Positions 8,474 through 17,832 of a stretch of DNA of 50,038 bases are shown here, piece by piece. Within the stretch, counting starts at the first letter, position 1. Each line of letters starts with the position of its first letter. Source of the stretch: an uncultured Parabacteroides sp. (GTDB lineage: Bacteria; Bacteroidota; Bacteroidia; Bacteroidales; Tannerellaceae); NCBI GenBank assembly GCA_949287365.1, contig CASEGC010000068.1, forward strand, positions 1-50,038, in the 5' to 3' direction. The position numbers were made by a program, and so were the translations under genes. The notes beneath the pieces were generated by a model that was not told the DNA's origin, did no database searches, and saw nothing but the letters and a program-made list of their open reading frames with translations.

Positions 8474-8742
8474 AACGTGAGTCCGAAATAAAAACGGATA
8501 GGGGGAAATATCCGGTAGCCGGGAAGAAAACTTGTAAACCCGGCGGGAAAAGTCGGGAGCTCCACGGAGAAAAGTCTATCTTTAGGCTGAAGATATATAT
8601 CTTTAGGTTAAAGATACGTATCTTTAGGTTGCAGATATGTATCTTTAGGCTAAAGATAGAGAATTGTCCGGCATGCGGCGGACTTTCCCATATAGGGTTC
8701 GAGGTTTTTTGTCCCCGCTTTTCCCTTTTTCTCTTATATTCC
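8474..8742 (+). repeat. Dispersed element with 21-bp palindrome array, copy 1
   Basis: Four 19-base units of the form TATCTTTAG-N-CTAAAGATA (some with two or three mismatches in the right arm) start at 8577, 8598, 8619 and 8640. The step is exactly 21 bp with 2-base spacers. Shared flanks extend the element: AACGTGAGTCCGA about 100 bases before the array, AAAAGTC just before it, GAATTGTCC just after it, and a pyrimidine-rich end (CCCTTTTTCTC). The same element recurs at 23946 and 34226. The gap from 8172 to 8473 holds no other recognisable feature. Confidence 0.9.
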
Positions 8743-8756
8743 GTTAGTGAACAGTC

Positions 8757-10442
8757 TTACCGCCAAGTAAAAGAATAGGTGTAAGTCGATATGTTCCCGC
8801 AAGCGTCGGTGACGGTCAATTTAAGGTCGTGTTCTCCTTTTTGTAACCTTTCTTTATCGAAACGATAGGAGATGATAGAGCGTTTGTCCATCTCGAAGAG
8901 GGCGAAACGCCCGTCTATTTCTCCTCTATAAGTTTTGACGCCGCTTAAATTGTCGGTTAAGCGCAAAGAGATTTTTTGTTTACTTACCCAAGAGGCCGGA
9001 GTTAGAGGGGTGATTTTGGGTGGGGTCGTATCTTGTCTTATCGTATATGTCCCCAGTTCTTTGATGGTGGCATCTATCCATCCGTTCCGATATTTTCCCC
9101 CCAGCCATGACGCACGTCCATTTTGTAGACGTACCACTCCATATTGCTGTTTGTTTTCCAACGTGTCATTCCGTAAGAATAAAGATAACGAAGCTCCTTG
9201 GTGCAGCGCTACAGGGTGGTCATGTAACGTATGGATGGAGGCTAAGGCCGTGCTGTCTTCCTTGACAGAGTAACGAAAGTATATATTGTCGTATAAATTA
9301 TCCTTGGGAATATAAAGCCGGATTCCCTTGGCTCCGAATCTGTTGTCGCTGTTCCAATGGAATAACTCGGCCTCTTTCGTTCTAACGGAGGGAATATTTT
9401 GCTCTTTTCCTTCTATCGGGATAGATAGGCGGGTCGTATTACCGAACGCATCGGTCAATAGATAAGTTAGGTGATATGTCCGTTTTTCGTTGATATAAAG
9501 TTTTCCTCGGTTGGCGCTTTGGAGGAAACGTAGGCGGTTACCTGGCTCTATGTAACCGCGTATAAAGAACGAACGATTCTCTTTCCACTCTTCATAATCG
9601 GTGAGTGTATTGATATAACGGGTCTCGTCGAACGCGAATTTATCAAGATCGCTATGGAAGATGATTTGGCTGTCGGCTAAGAGCGTTATTTCTTTTACTC
9701 CATAGATATTGGATGTATTATCCATGCGATCATACGTTTTTATGGCCAGACCGATTTCTCCCCATGCCTCGATTTTTTTATTGATGGTTGGTCGTCCGTT
9801 CGGGTTGGTTGTCGGCGTTATCTTTAGCTTATCGTCCCTTCCGTTTACCACTCCCGTTCCTTTCATTGGTATAATCATGATTCCTAATATTTGAGGAGGA
9901 CGGGTATCGGCTATACTATCGAGAAAATACATTAAAGGATCCATCACTTCTCCGGTTTGAGTGTCTCGTACCTCAAAATGCAGATGTGGTCCTCCCGAGC
10001 TACCCGTGTTACCGCTTAACGCTATAATTTCATCGTTCTCGACAGGTAATGTGTCTGGTGGCAATGTCAAATCTATGTCGAAATGCTCAACTTCGTATTG
10101 GTATTTTTTCACGTAATCCGCTATTTTCTTGGAGAATTTCTGTAGATGGCCATATACCGTTGTCGTTCCGTTGGGATGCGTGATATATAATGCGTTTCCA
10201 TATCCCCAAGGACTTACGGATATTCGGGATACGTAGCCTTCTTGTGCCGTGTGGACGGGCTTGCCTTCGACCATTTGCGTTTTGAAGTCTATTCCGGAAT
10301 GGAAATGGTTGCTTCTTAATTCTCCAAAATTACCACTAAGCAGAATCGGGAAATCAAACGGGTTTCGGAACGATTGAGCGTTTACCAAGGTGACGTACAA
10401 TGATGACAGGCTTATTACCCAATAAATAAATCCGAGTCTCAT
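8757..10442 (-). CDS. M23 family metallopeptidase, secreted
   Basis: A 561-residue exported protein with an N-terminal signal peptide (to about residue 22) and an N-terminal LytM/M23 domain. The zinc site is intact: HSGID gives His48 and Asp52, and GPHLHFE gives His153 and His155, with YGHL (His99) as a further conserved site. M23 enzymes cut peptide cross-links in peptidoglycan; whether this one is active or regulatory is not known. The remaining 400 residues are beta-rich, Ig-like in character, ending TYSYTF. The start codon lies two bases after the stop codon of the preceding endonuclease/phosphatase gene, indicating one operon. Confidence 0.92.
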   Translation of the reverse strand: MRLGFIYWVISLSSLYVTLVNAQSFRNPFDFPILLSGNFGELRSNHFHSGIDFKTQMVEGKPVHTAQEGYVSRISVSPWGYGNALYITHPNGTTTVYGHLQKFSKKIADYVKKYQYEVEHFDIDLTLPPDTLPVENDEIIALSGNTGSSGGPHLHFEVRDTQTGEVMDPLMYFLDSIADTRPPQILGIMIIPMKGTGVVNGRDDKLKITPTTNPNGRPTINKKIEAWGEIGLAIKTYDRMDNTSNIYGVKEITLLADSQIIFHSDLDKFAFDETRYINTLTDYEEWKENRSFFIRGYIEPGNRLRFLQSANRGKLYINEKRTYHLTYLLTDAFGNTTRLSIPIEGKEQNIPSVRTKEAELFHWNSDNRFGAKGIRLYIPKDNLYDNIYFRYSVKEDSTALASIHTLHDHPVALHQGASLSLFLRNDTLENKQQYGVVRLQNGRASWLGGKYRNGWIDATIKELGTYTIRQDTTPPKITPLTPASWVSKQKISLRLTDNLSGVKTYRGEIDGRFALFEMDKRSIISYRFDKERLQKGEHDLKLTVTDACGNISTYTYSFTWR

Positions 10443-10444
10443 AA

Positions 10445-11494
10445 TTAATGTGTTTGCGTCGGCAAATGTATATAAAAATCGGCAATAAGCGGTAAATGAT
10501 CGCTAAAACCTCCTTCATATTTGAATCCATAATAGGTGCGAAATGGCCGGAATCCACGCCACGTCTTGTCTTTTATCAATAAAAAAGGAGGAGAGAAAAT
10601 TCGTGCGCTGTTAGGCATAAGACGCATGGGGGAGTTTGGCTTTATGAGGTTTTGGTTAACGATGATATGGTCTAATTGTCTCCATTCTCCTTGATATTTG
10701 TGGCTGCTCTGATTGTTTTTTGACGAGAAAAACAAGTCGTAAAAGAGATTTGGTCTGCTTTCGGGATTGAGAGAGGCTGGGTTATAGGGATATGCTTTAA
10801 AGATTTCCAATATGCTTTTGTCTTGTGGCGTGTCATTGAAATCTCCCATGATGAGGATTAGGGGAGTGGCCCGTGTTTTACAAATAGAGTCGCAGGAGAT
10901 GCGTAATGTTTGGGCGGCATCATAGCGATCTTGTTCACTCTCTTTTTCTCCTCCGTATCGAGAAGGAAAATGACAAATAAAAACATCTATAGTATCTCCG
11001 GTTATGATTTTTCCCCAGACATGAAGGATATCTCGTGTCATTTTATGCTTTTTTCTCGTGAAAAGGATGGGGATAGATTCATGTTGTAGATACTTGAATT
11101 GATCCCGTTGATAAAGAAGCGCCACATTGATGCCCCTGGGGTCCGGGCCTTTCGTAATGATATAGCGGTATGCTTGTGCTCGGAGAGGAGTCCTATGCGT
11201 GAGGTCGTGAAGAACGGAATCGTTCTCTACTTCGCAAAGTCCTATTAAAGCGGGCGTACTCCATTCGCCTGCCGCGGTTATCGCTTTCGCTATTTGGCGT
11301 AATTTGTGGTAATAACGTCCTTGTGTCCAATATCGATTCCCTGAAGGAAGAAACTCATCGTCTTCCTTCTCCGGATTATCTAATGTGTCGAATAAATTTT
11401 CCACGTTATAGCTCATAATCCGGAACGTGTATTGTGCGGATATCGGAGACGTGAAAAGAAGCAAGAGTAAAAAAGTATGTATAAGATTCTTCAT
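10445..11494 (-). CDS. Endonuclease/exonuclease/phosphatase-fold protein, exported
   Basis: A 349-residue protein with a signal peptide (FLLLLLFTSPISAQ) and a complete EEP metal-dependent phosphoesterase fold. Motifs in order are MSYNVENLFD (metal-site Asn), GLCEVEN (Glu), MGDFNDTP (Asp/Asn) and GGFSDHLPLIADF (Asp-His). Such proteins cleave phosphodiester bonds in nucleic acids, phospholipids or inositol phosphates. In Bacteroidetes the exported versions have no assigned substrate, and I cannot choose. It is located between a beta-helix lipoprotein gene (31 bases upstream) and the M23 peptidase gene (2 bases downstream). Confidence 0.9.
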   Translation of the reverse strand: MKNLIHTFLLLLLFTSPISAQYTFRIMSYNVENLFDTLDNPEKEDDEFLPSGNRYWTQGRYYHKLRQIAKAITAAGEWSTPALIGLCEVENDSVLHDLTHRTPLRAQAYRYIITKGPDPRGINVALLYQRDQFKYLQHESIPILFTRKKHKMTRDILHVWGKIITGDTIDVFICHFPSRYGGEKESEQDRYDAAQTLRISCDSICKTRATPLILIMGDFNDTPQDKSILEIFKAYPYNPASLNPESRPNLFYDLFFSSKNNQSSHKYQGEWRQLDHIIVNQNLIKPNSPMRLMPNSARIFSPPFLLIKDKTWRGFRPFRTYYGFKYEGGFSDHLPLIADFYIHLPTQTH

Positions 11495-11525
11495 AAATCA
11501 AGGTTTTGTTATTGAGCTGGTCGTT

Positions 11526-13085
11526 TTATGGTTTGTCAGCGTTTTCTTCTATCTCTTCAGGTGTGAATTCATAAGCTCCGATTGTTGGTCCATAAGAGCT
11601 GTTCAGGCGATTGATTCCATAACGGTCTGTCGGGTAATTCGTCGTAACCTTTATATCCGCTTTCCCGATGCAGTTTGAGTTTATGGATACGGAATCTAAC
11701 CGGAAGTCATAAGCATATTTGTTTTGTTCTCCACCTGTCATTAAATAAACCGGGCTTTCGCTGGTAAAGGTGACAACGTTGAAATGGTTGTTAGAGATTT
11801 CTTCCGCTTTTAAGAGACAGTGATTAAATCGATAATCGAATGTTTCGCCGTCTTCCGTTTTTGTGACTATTTGATTATTGGTGGCGATTTTAATTTCACC
11901 AACGTCAGAATAGATATTTCCAGAACTGAAACTTCCGTCTATGATACAATTATCGAAATGAGCTTGTATGATGGGGAATGGGCCATTTTTATCGATAGCT
12001 GCGTTGTGAAACAGATAGAGACATTTGCTGTCTAAGATTGTTTGTTCGATTATCCCACGTTGAGTCAAGCTCATATAATTGGCTATCGTACAATGGGCGA
12101 AATAATATTTACCTCCGATCAATGTCAATACGCTTCCTCCCGCGTTACTGAATTCCGTGTTGGTCGCGATTATATCATTATTGACCGAGAAAAAAAGATT
12201 ATTTCTCATATTCGTGATTTTCGAGTTGTTTATTTTGATTTTTGATTTATTCGGGGTGGAAGGTTCGCAAGTCACTCCACTCGTCCCATTACGAACGATA
12301 ACATTGTCCCAAACATTCTCAAAACTTTCGGGTTTAAAAATAATACCGCCCCATTGACCGGGCGTTCGGTCATAGGGTAAGACATCGTTCAATATGTAAT
12401 CCAATCGGTCTCCTCGGAAAGTAATAGGTTTATCGATTGTTCCAATAGCTTTCACGGAACCGTGTACGATGAGATTCGCTTTATCGTGCATGTAAAAAGT
12501 AGCCCCTTCTTCAATATCGAGAGAGACGTTGTCGGCGATAACCAAACTGTCGTAAATCAGATAGGGACGATTGGCGGGGAAAAAAGTATCTTGGGTGATC
12601 GTAGTTCCTCCTTTATAAAGATGGACATCTTGTCCGTAAGCCTCCAACAAGACTGATTGTCGGATGCCATTTACCGTAAAAAGTACGGAATCCTGAATGA
12701 GCAATGGCTGGTTTCTTCCATTAGGATCTACCGTAACTTCTACGAATACATACATACTGTCATGCGCCAGGATTCCTACGTTGCTGAAAATACTTCCTTT
12801 CCTTCCATCCAGATTTATGCGGAAACCTGTCGCTTCTCCACTAGCCAACATTACGGATTCTATATTCAGGGGCTCGTCGTTCTTATTGTAAATCATGAAT
12901 TGGCGGGTGGTGGATCCTATGGTGCTGAATATCGTATCGAAAGCGACCGTATCAGTGGAGAAGCTGAGCCGATAAGTCGGGTTGGTGGAATAATGTTCCT
13001 CCAATCCGTCGCAGGCGGGAAAAAATAGATGAAGCGAAAGTACCGCGCAGATGGTTAATATCGTTGTCAATTTTCTCATTTTCAT
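11526..13085 (-). CDS. Lipoprotein with right-handed beta-helix region
   Basis: A 519-residue predicted lipoprotein: signal peptide MKMRKLTTILTICAVLSLHL, lipobox FFPAC with Cys25. Residues 35-155 look like an Ig-like or choice-of-anchor domain (FDTIFSTIGSTTRQFMIYN, then NEPLNIESV-type strands). Residues 190-400 resemble a parallel beta-helix with repeated short strands and Asn turns (IKINNSKITNMRNNLFFS). The family is common in Bacteroidetes but has no assigned function known to me. It is probably the first gene of the operon with the EEP-fold protein and the M23 peptidase. Confidence 0.7.
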   Translation of the reverse strand: MKMRKLTTILTICAVLSLHLFFPACDGLEEHYSTNPTYRLSFSTDTVAFDTIFSTIGSTTRQFMIYNKNDEPLNIESVMLASGEATGFRINLDGRKGSIFSNVGILAHDSMYVFVEVTVDPNGRNQPLLIQDSVLFTVNGIRQSVLLEAYGQDVHLYKGGTTITQDTFFPANRPYLIYDSLVIADNVSLDIEEGATFYMHDKANLIVHGSVKAIGTIDKPITFRGDRLDYILNDVLPYDRTPGQWGGIIFKPESFENVWDNVIVRNGTSGVTCEPSTPNKSKIKINNSKITNMRNNLFFSVNNDIIATNTEFSNAGGSVLTLIGGKYYFAHCTIANYMSLTQRGIIEQTILDSKCLYLFHNAAIDKNGPFPIIQAHFDNCIIDGSFSSGNIYSDVGEIKIATNNQIVTKTEDGETFDYRFNHCLLKAEEISNNHFNVVTFTSESPVYLMTGGEQNKYAYDFRLDSVSINSNCIGKADIKVTTNYPTDRYGINRLNSSYGPTIGAYEFTPEEIEENADKP

Positions 13086-13130
13086 AGGAGTCTACCGCAG
13101 GCCCTTTATGCTTTTTGTCCTTAAACTGAA

Positions 13131-13156
13131 GGTGTGCCGGACCGCTTTGGCACACC
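13131..13156. terminator. Hairpin between pepD and the beta-helix lipoprotein gene
   Basis: A perfect 8-bp stem (GGTGTGCC / GGCACACC) with a 10-nt loop. The T-run (CTCTTTTTT) is on the plus strand, although both flanking genes are on the minus strand. As a pepD terminator it would therefore lack a U-run. Confidence 0.5.
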
Positions 13157-13185
13157 CTCTTTTTTATAACGCAAAAGGCATAAGT

Positions 13186-14643
13186 TTATTTTGCGGGAAT
13201 ACTTTTTAATAATTCAAGGAGATGACGCCACCATAAATCTACGGTCGCTATTTCGATTCGTTCATTCGGAGAGTGCACGTCCCGTAATGTCGGACCGAAA
13301 GAAATCATGTCTAGATTCGGATATTTTTCCAAGAATAATCCACATTCCAATCCTGCGTGAATCGCCATGATTTTAGCCTCTTTGCCGAATAAGTGTTTAT
13401 ATGTTTCCTGCGCGATCCTTAGTATTTGAGAATCTGGATTAGGGGCCCATCCCGGATACCCGTCACCTTGCTTTATTTCGGCTCCTGCCAATAAGAACGT
13501 CGACGCCACTTGGTTAGCTACCGCTGTTTTACAAGATTCGATAGAACTGCGTTGGCTGGTTCCTATCACGATCGTATCTTTGTCCGGCATCTTTACGGAG
13601 GCTAGATTCGTTGAGGTTTCCACCAATCCTTCGATATCATGGCTCATACCGATGACTCCATGTGGACAGGCATGTAAGGCATAGATTAATTTTTCTGCGG
13701 TATTCCTGTCAATGTGATATTCTGGGCGGTCGGTGGATTCCATGCTGAGCCGTACGTTCGGGTCTACATGTTTCAATTCGTTTTCCACGTCCACCGCGAA
13801 ATGGTTCAGCATGATACGCACGTCTTCTTTATTTTCAGGATGAATTCCGATAACGGCATGAGCCTCGCGGGCGATTGCGTTGCGTAAATTACCTCCGTCT
13901 ATCGAGCAAAGGACAAAATCGTATTTTTCTTTTAGTAAGAACAAGAAACGGGTTAATAATTTGTTGGCATTGCCTAATCCTTTGTGGATTTCTCCTCCGG
14001 AGTGTCCTCCGTTCAAGCCATTTACGGCTATACGAAAATAGAGGAAATCATTGGATGTCGGAACCGGCTCGTAATGGAATATGGCTTGGGTGTCTTTTCC
14101 TCCCGCGCAACCCATGAAAATTTCGCCCTCGTCCTCGCTGTCCAAATTCAATAGGATATTACCGGTCATAAAACCCTCTTTCAACGCTTTAGCTCCGGTT
14201 AAACCGGTTTCCTCATCCACCGTGAAAAGGCATTCTATCGGACCGTGTTGGATATCATTAGAAGCTAATACCGCTAATTCGGCGGCGACACCTATGCCGT
14301 TATCGGCTCCCAACGTGGTCCCGTTAGCTCGTACCCATTCCCCGTCGACGATTGTCTCGATGGGGTCGTTTTCGAAATCATGTTTAGTCCCGCCGTTTTT
14401 TTCGCAAACCATGTCCATGTGAGATTGCAATATGACTGTCGGACGGTTTTCCATGCCGGAAGTGGCGGGCTTGGACATTATGATGTTTCCCGCTTCATCT
14501 TTTTTGATGGTTATTTGATACTTCTTGGCGAACGACTCAAGGAACTCAATCATTTTACCTTCCTTTTTTGAGGGTCGAGGCACTTGTGTTACCTGATGGA
14601 AGAAATTCCAAACGATCTCAGGCTTTAATTCTGTAATCTTCAT
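13186..14643 (-). CDS. pepD: Cytosolic aminoacyl-histidine dipeptidase (M20 family)
   Basis: A 485-residue zinc dipeptidase of the PepD type that hydrolyses Xaa-His and other dipeptides in the cytoplasm. Metal and catalytic residues are visible: SHMDMVCEK gives His75 and Asp77, GADNGIG gives Asp114, DEETGLTG gives Glu144/Glu145, and HAGLECG near the C-terminus gives a further His. The length matches the family. The start MKITELKPEIVWNFF is chosen at 14643. A longer in-frame start at 14742 would add a non-family, hydrophobic tail and would reach into the promoter region. Confidence 0.95.
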   Translation of the reverse strand: MKITELKPEIVWNFFHQVTQVPRPSKKEGKMIEFLESFAKKYQITIKKDEAGNIIMSKPATSGMENRPTVILQSHMDMVCEKNGGTKHDFENDPIETIVDGEWVRANGTTLGADNGIGVAAELAVLASNDIQHGPIECLFTVDEETGLTGAKALKEGFMTGNILLNLDSEDEGEIFMGCAGGKDTQAIFHYEPVPTSNDFLYFRIAVNGLNGGHSGGEIHKGLGNANKLLTRFLFLLKEKYDFVLCSIDGGNLRNAIAREAHAVIGIHPENKEDVRIMLNHFAVDVENELKHVDPNVRLSMESTDRPEYHIDRNTAEKLIYALHACPHGVIGMSHDIEGLVETSTNLASVKMPDKDTIVIGTSQRSSIESCKTAVANQVASTFLLAGAEIKQGDGYPGWAPNPDSQILRIAQETYKHLFGKEAKIMAIHAGLECGLFLEKYPNLDMISFGPTLRDVHSPNERIEIATVDLWWRHLLELLKSIPAK

Positions 14644-14762
14644 AATGTTACAATGTATTATAGATGTTACTCTAACGTTAATAAAATCGCAATTAAAAAA
14701 GTTTAGTTCGAAAAAAAGTAGAATAAAATGTCCAAAAGACACTTAGTAATGACTTAAACTCT

Positions 14763-14770
14763 TATATTTG
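14763..14770 (+). promoter_or_regulatory. Bacteroidetes -7 element before the ompH operon
   Basis: TATATTTG matches TAnnTTTG and lies 20 bases before the start codon at 14791. No good -33 element could be assigned. Confidence 0.5.
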
Positions 14771-14790
14771 CGTCCACAAATATATAGAAA

Positions 14791-15009
14791 ATGCTTACAA
14801 CGTTATTATTTACGATCATAATTGTTGTTATCAGTGTTATACTGTTATCGATAAAAATATTGTTAAAGAGGAACGGCCGGTTCTCGAATACGCATATTGA
14901 AGGGAATCGGGCATTAAGGAGGAAAGGCATATTTTGCGCTAAGACGATGGATCGTATGGATGTCGAACGGAAGGGGCTTTATGATATTTTGAATGAAATG
15001 AAAGAATAA
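14791..15009 (+). CDS. Small single-span membrane protein, uncharacterised
   Basis: A 72-residue protein: one strong N-terminal transmembrane helix (LLFTIIIVVISVILLSIKIL), then a basic cytosolic-type segment KRNGRFSNTHIEGNRALRRK and a polar tail with one Cys. Similar small proteins with a helix followed by a GxF-N-alR-rG pattern are, as I recall, widespread in Bacteroidetes and unassigned. A distant relation to the NqrM-type small proteins is possible but not shown here. The gene is 20 bases upstream of ompH and probably shares its promoter. Confidence 0.65.
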   Translation: MLTTLLFTIIIVVISVILLSIKILLKRNGRFSNTHIEGNRALRRKGIFCAKTMDRMDVERKGLYDILNEMKE

Positions 15010-15029
15010 ATAAGATTTAAATTGACTTT

Positions 15030-15635
15030 ATGAAGAACATTAACTACGTTATTAATGGTGTGCTAGTGGTAGCTGTCGTGATTTTGTATGTCATGCAATT
15101 TTCCGGCAAGAAAGAATCGAGCGTAACAAGAACCTTCGCTTCCGCGGGAGATACGACGGCTTTATTGCCGGTCGCTTATGTCAACGTAGATTCTTTATTG
15201 TTGAATTACAATTATTCCAAGGATTTGAATGAGATAATCTTGAAGAAGCAAGAGAATTCCCGCGCTAATATCACCCAAAAAGCCCGTAGTTTGCAAAGTG
15301 AGATGCAAGATTTTCAACGGAAAATAGAGAATAACGCTTTCCTTACGCGTGAAAGGGCGGAGCAGGAGCAACAACGTCTGTTGAAAAAGCAACAAGAGTT
15401 ACAGGATTTGGACAATCAACTGGCGCAAGAGCTTATGCAGGAACAACAGAAGTTGAACGAGCAATTGCGCGATACGATTGTCTCGCAATTGGGTGTTTTC
15501 AATCAAGGAAGAGGTTTTCAAATCGTGTTTAGTAATACGATGGGCGACAATATCCTTCTTGCGGGTAAAGTCTATGATATTACGGGCGAGCTTTTGGAGT
15601 ATCTGAATAAAAGTTATTCTTCGCCGACGAAATAG
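15030..15635 (+). CDS. OmpH/Skp family periplasmic chaperone-like protein
   Basis: A 201-residue protein with an N-terminal membrane anchor or signal segment (VINGVLVVAVVILYVMQF). A typical OmpH start follows (LPVAYVNVDSLLLNYNYSKD), then a long charged coiled coil (about residues 70-150, rich in Glu, Gln and Lys: RERAEQEQQRLLKKQQELQD). The end is the beta-type part GFQIVFSNTMGDNILLAGK. Skp/OmpH proteins hold unfolded outer-membrane proteins in the periplasm. A strong terminator follows. Confidence 0.9.
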   Translation: MKNINYVINGVLVVAVVILYVMQFSGKKESSVTRTFASAGDTTALLPVAYVNVDSLLLNYNYSKDLNEIILKKQENSRANITQKARSLQSEMQDFQRKIENNAFLTRERAEQEQQRLLKKQQELQDLDNQLAQELMQEQQKLNEQLRDTIVSQLGVFNQGRGFQIVFSNTMGDNILLAGKVYDITGELLEYLNKSYSSPTK

Positions 15636-15666
15636 CTTTGTTGATTTTGCGTTAAGATTTAAGGAT

Positions 15667-15708
15667 GCGGCTATCGATGTGACATTATTCGATAGCCGCT
15701 ATTTTTTT
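15667..15708. terminator. Terminator after ompH, shared with convergent NigD-like gene
   Basis: An 11-bp perfect stem (GCGGCTATCGA / TCGATAGCCGC) is followed by seven T on the plus strand. It sits between two converging genes. Confidence 0.9.
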
Positions 15709-15711
15709 CCA

Positions 15712-16467
15712 TTATTTGAGAATCATTGTTCCTCGTTTCATGTTAGCCGGGGTTTCCGCCGGCGTGGACTTCCTTGAGCAATAATCGAAATCCACGGATT
15801 TGTCGCCGCTGAATGATTTCCATTTCAATTTCAACTTGACGGTCTGCCCATTCGTGTCGGGAAGGCTGTCCAACTTGAACGCTACCAATCCATCCGCGAG
15901 CCTGCCGTTCACGTCTCCAAAAGCGTCGTGGCGGAACTCTACCTCGTAAGGATTCTCCGGATTCTGGCTTGTCAGCAGATTTACGAGATGCGCTTCTCCC
16001 TGTCCGCTCCAAATGGTCCTGAAACGGAGTGTCAAATAGCCATCTTCCGCTATCGTGACCCAGTCGTTCACTATCTCGACAGGGTCGGAACCATATACGG
16101 AGTCGTTCGCCTCAGGTCCGAGATTCGTGGCCATGGGTTTTGTCAATAGGCTATCAATCCAGTTGATATGCACGGCCTTGTCATAAGCGCCGCTGGGTTC
16201 TTCCGTGATGTCGAAATTGGTCAGCGCCCTGACCTCTTTATCCCCGAAAGGAGACGTGCTGACGTTCACGGGCAGCAGGGTCGTGCTGTCGTCCAACTGG
16301 AGGTAAAAACCGTTGTCGGACGGTTTGACCGTCACCAAAGCGTTGGGTAAGATTTTACTGTAGGCGACGTAATCATCGTCGTCATCCAGACAAGATTGCC
16401 AGCCGACGCAGCAGGTTATCATCGCCGCGCTTAGGAGCCATTTTTTCATGTTGAGACTTGCGTTCAT
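15712..16467 (-). CDS. NigD-like lipoprotein
   Basis: A 251-residue predicted lipoprotein. The signal peptide ends at the lipobox GWQSC (Cys26), followed by an acidic run (LDDDDD). The body resembles the NigD-like family of Bacteroides, first noted beside bacteriocin (nig) genes, with the N-terminal strand-rich part and C-terminal LKWKSFSGDKSVDFDYCS. The molecular function is unknown; no bacteriocin gene is visible next to it here. An alternative start seven codons in (MKKWLL, 16449) is equally plausible. Upstream lies a small palindrome array. Confidence 0.7.
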   Translation of the reverse strand: MNASLNMKKWLLSAAMITCCVGWQSCLDDDDDYVAYSKILPNALVTVKPSDNGFYLQLDDSTTLLPVNVSTSPFGDKEVRALTNFDITEEPSGAYDKAVHINWIDSLLTKPMATNLGPEANDSVYGSDPVEIVNDWVTIAEDGYLTLRFRTIWSGQGEAHLVNLLTSQNPENPYEVEFRHDAFGDVNGRLADGLVAFKLDSLPDTNGQTVKLKLKWKSFSGDKSVDFDYCSRKSTPAETPANMKRGTMILK

Positions 16468-16663
16468 GATACTTTAATTTTCGTTTTTTAATTAAGTGAT
16501 TTAGCGTTACGCTTTTCATAAATCAAAAACGCGTATGAGGCCGTGAATGCTGCACGTTTATATGTTAATTAAGAGATTTTGGTTTTTTGAATCGTTCCTT
16601 CCCAAGGAAAACATTAGTTAGAAAGATACCCGTTGGTGGAATTAATCCCGTGCGAAGGCCCTG

Positions 16664-16721
16664 TCCTTCCGTATAAGGCATAATCCTTCGCTGTAAGGAC
16701 CGCAATCCTTCAGTGTAAGGA
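16664..16721. repeat. Short palindrome array, three units about 21 bp apart
   Basis: TCCTTC-N4-TAAGGA-type units start at 16664, 16684 and 16706 (steps 20 and 22 bp). The second and third are TCCTTCGCTGTAAGGA and TCCTTCAGTGTAAGGA. An isolated relative, TTCCTTCCCAAGGAA, lies at about 16596. The array fills the gap between two minus-strand lipoprotein genes. Confidence 0.7.
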
Positions 16722-16770
16722 CTATCGTTTTCCGCTAACGAACGGTTTATTTATAAGGTATGTCGCCGTT

Positions 16771-17625
16771 TTATTTTGTGGCGAAATTATATTCGAAGGT
16801 ATATTTATATGTATTTGTCTCTCCGTTTTGGAGATTTTCCTCTACGACGGTCATGACGGTGATGTAGTCTCCTACCGTGGTGTAGGCGAATATATACTTG
16901 ATGTTGACCTCGTTTTCAAGTGGGACGGTATATGTGTAAGCGCTTGACGGAAGGTTTCGGTTCATGGTGCCGTATAACAGGTTTAACGGGGTCACGGACT
17001 CGAAGCCGGTAGGGGAGAAGGAGCCGGCCACCCTGAACGGGAAGTTTCCGGGAGCCACCATACCATTTTTGTATTCATATCTTATCTCTTTATTGTCTTG
17101 CGATTGCGCGAACAAGGCGACATTCCCGTTTTCCCACGTGTACTTCTCATATTCCGGATAATTTCTTTCCTCATAACCGGCGGTCGTCTCTTTGGGCCAG
17201 CGGGTCACCCAAGCCGTCCTTGTCAGATTCGAGCCATTGTAATAATAGGTATATTTGTCGCTTGTGTAGACCTCATTGCTGGCGTATGGGTTCTCTTTCG
17301 CTATGGTTTTTCCCGTTATCACGTTGCCGCTTAACGTGTATTCCTCGATGGTGGAACCTGAGTTTACGTTTGTCACGGTGAATTTCCCATCGGAGTGGAT
17401 GAACAATAAGTTCTGGTCTCCGGAGAATCGCATGTTCGATATTTTCCCGTCGTTCGTATAATTGATATCGGCGGAGAAAAGGGGAGTCGGATTGTCATTC
17501 TTGTAGCAAGATACGTTTGTCAACTTGTTCAACTCAGGTTGGATGGGCGTATCGTTGTCGTCATCGCAAGCGGTCCACACGGTTAACCCCGTCAGTAGTA
17601 AAAAAAGCGGATATTTCTTCATCAT
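16771..17625 (-). CDS. Putative lipoprotein, DUF4595-like
   Basis: A 284-residue predicted lipoprotein: signal peptide MMKKYPLFLLLTGLTVWTAC with Cys20, then an acidic linker (DDDNDTPIQ). The body is built of short beta-strands with repeated Tyr-rich motifs (YTYYYNGSNLTRTAW, ENGNVALFAQSQDNKEIRYEYKNG). This pattern resembles the DUF4595 or YD-like surface lipoproteins of Bacteroidales. No catalytic residues can be named. It lies upstream of the NigD-like gene on the same strand, but 300 bases and a palindrome array separate them, so joint transcription is uncertain. Confidence 0.65.
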   Translation of the reverse strand: MMKKYPLFLLLTGLTVWTACDDDNDTPIQPELNKLTNVSCYKNDNPTPLFSADINYTNDGKISNMRFSGDQNLLFIHSDGKFTVTNVNSGSTIEEYTLSGNVITGKTIAKENPYASNEVYTSDKYTYYYNGSNLTRTAWVTRWPKETTAGYEERNYPEYEKYTWENGNVALFAQSQDNKEIRYEYKNGMVAPGNFPFRVAGSFSPTGFESVTPLNLLYGTMNRNLPSSAYTYTVPLENEVNIKYIFAYTTVGDYITVMTVVEENLQNGETNTYKYTFEYNFATK

Positions 17626-17712
17626 TCTTTTTGTTTTTGAATAAAACTATGTGGCAAAAGTAAGGTTTTTGGATGAATAACCGATGTAGTAACCTATTTT
17701 AAGTATTTCGAG

Positions 17713-17743
17713 TTGAAAGAAACCTCGTAAAATTATAGTTTTG
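17713..17743 (+). promoter_or_regulatory. Bacteroidetes-type promoter of the GH3 gene
   Basis: A TTG -33 element (17713) and a TAGTTTTG -7 element (17736-17743) are 20 bases apart, the usual spacing. It implies a leader of about 85 bases. Confidence 0.6.
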
Positions 17744-17832
17744 TAATCGTTTAGGTTGATGTTAATGGACTATTATAAAATAGTTTACAATAACTCATAA
17801 TGTAGGATAAACAGTATCTAAAATTTAATAAC

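Noticed and set aside
14644..14742. 33-residue N-terminal extension of PepD
   Set aside because: It is hydrophobic, not typical for a cytosolic dipeptidase, and occupies the upstream regulatory region.
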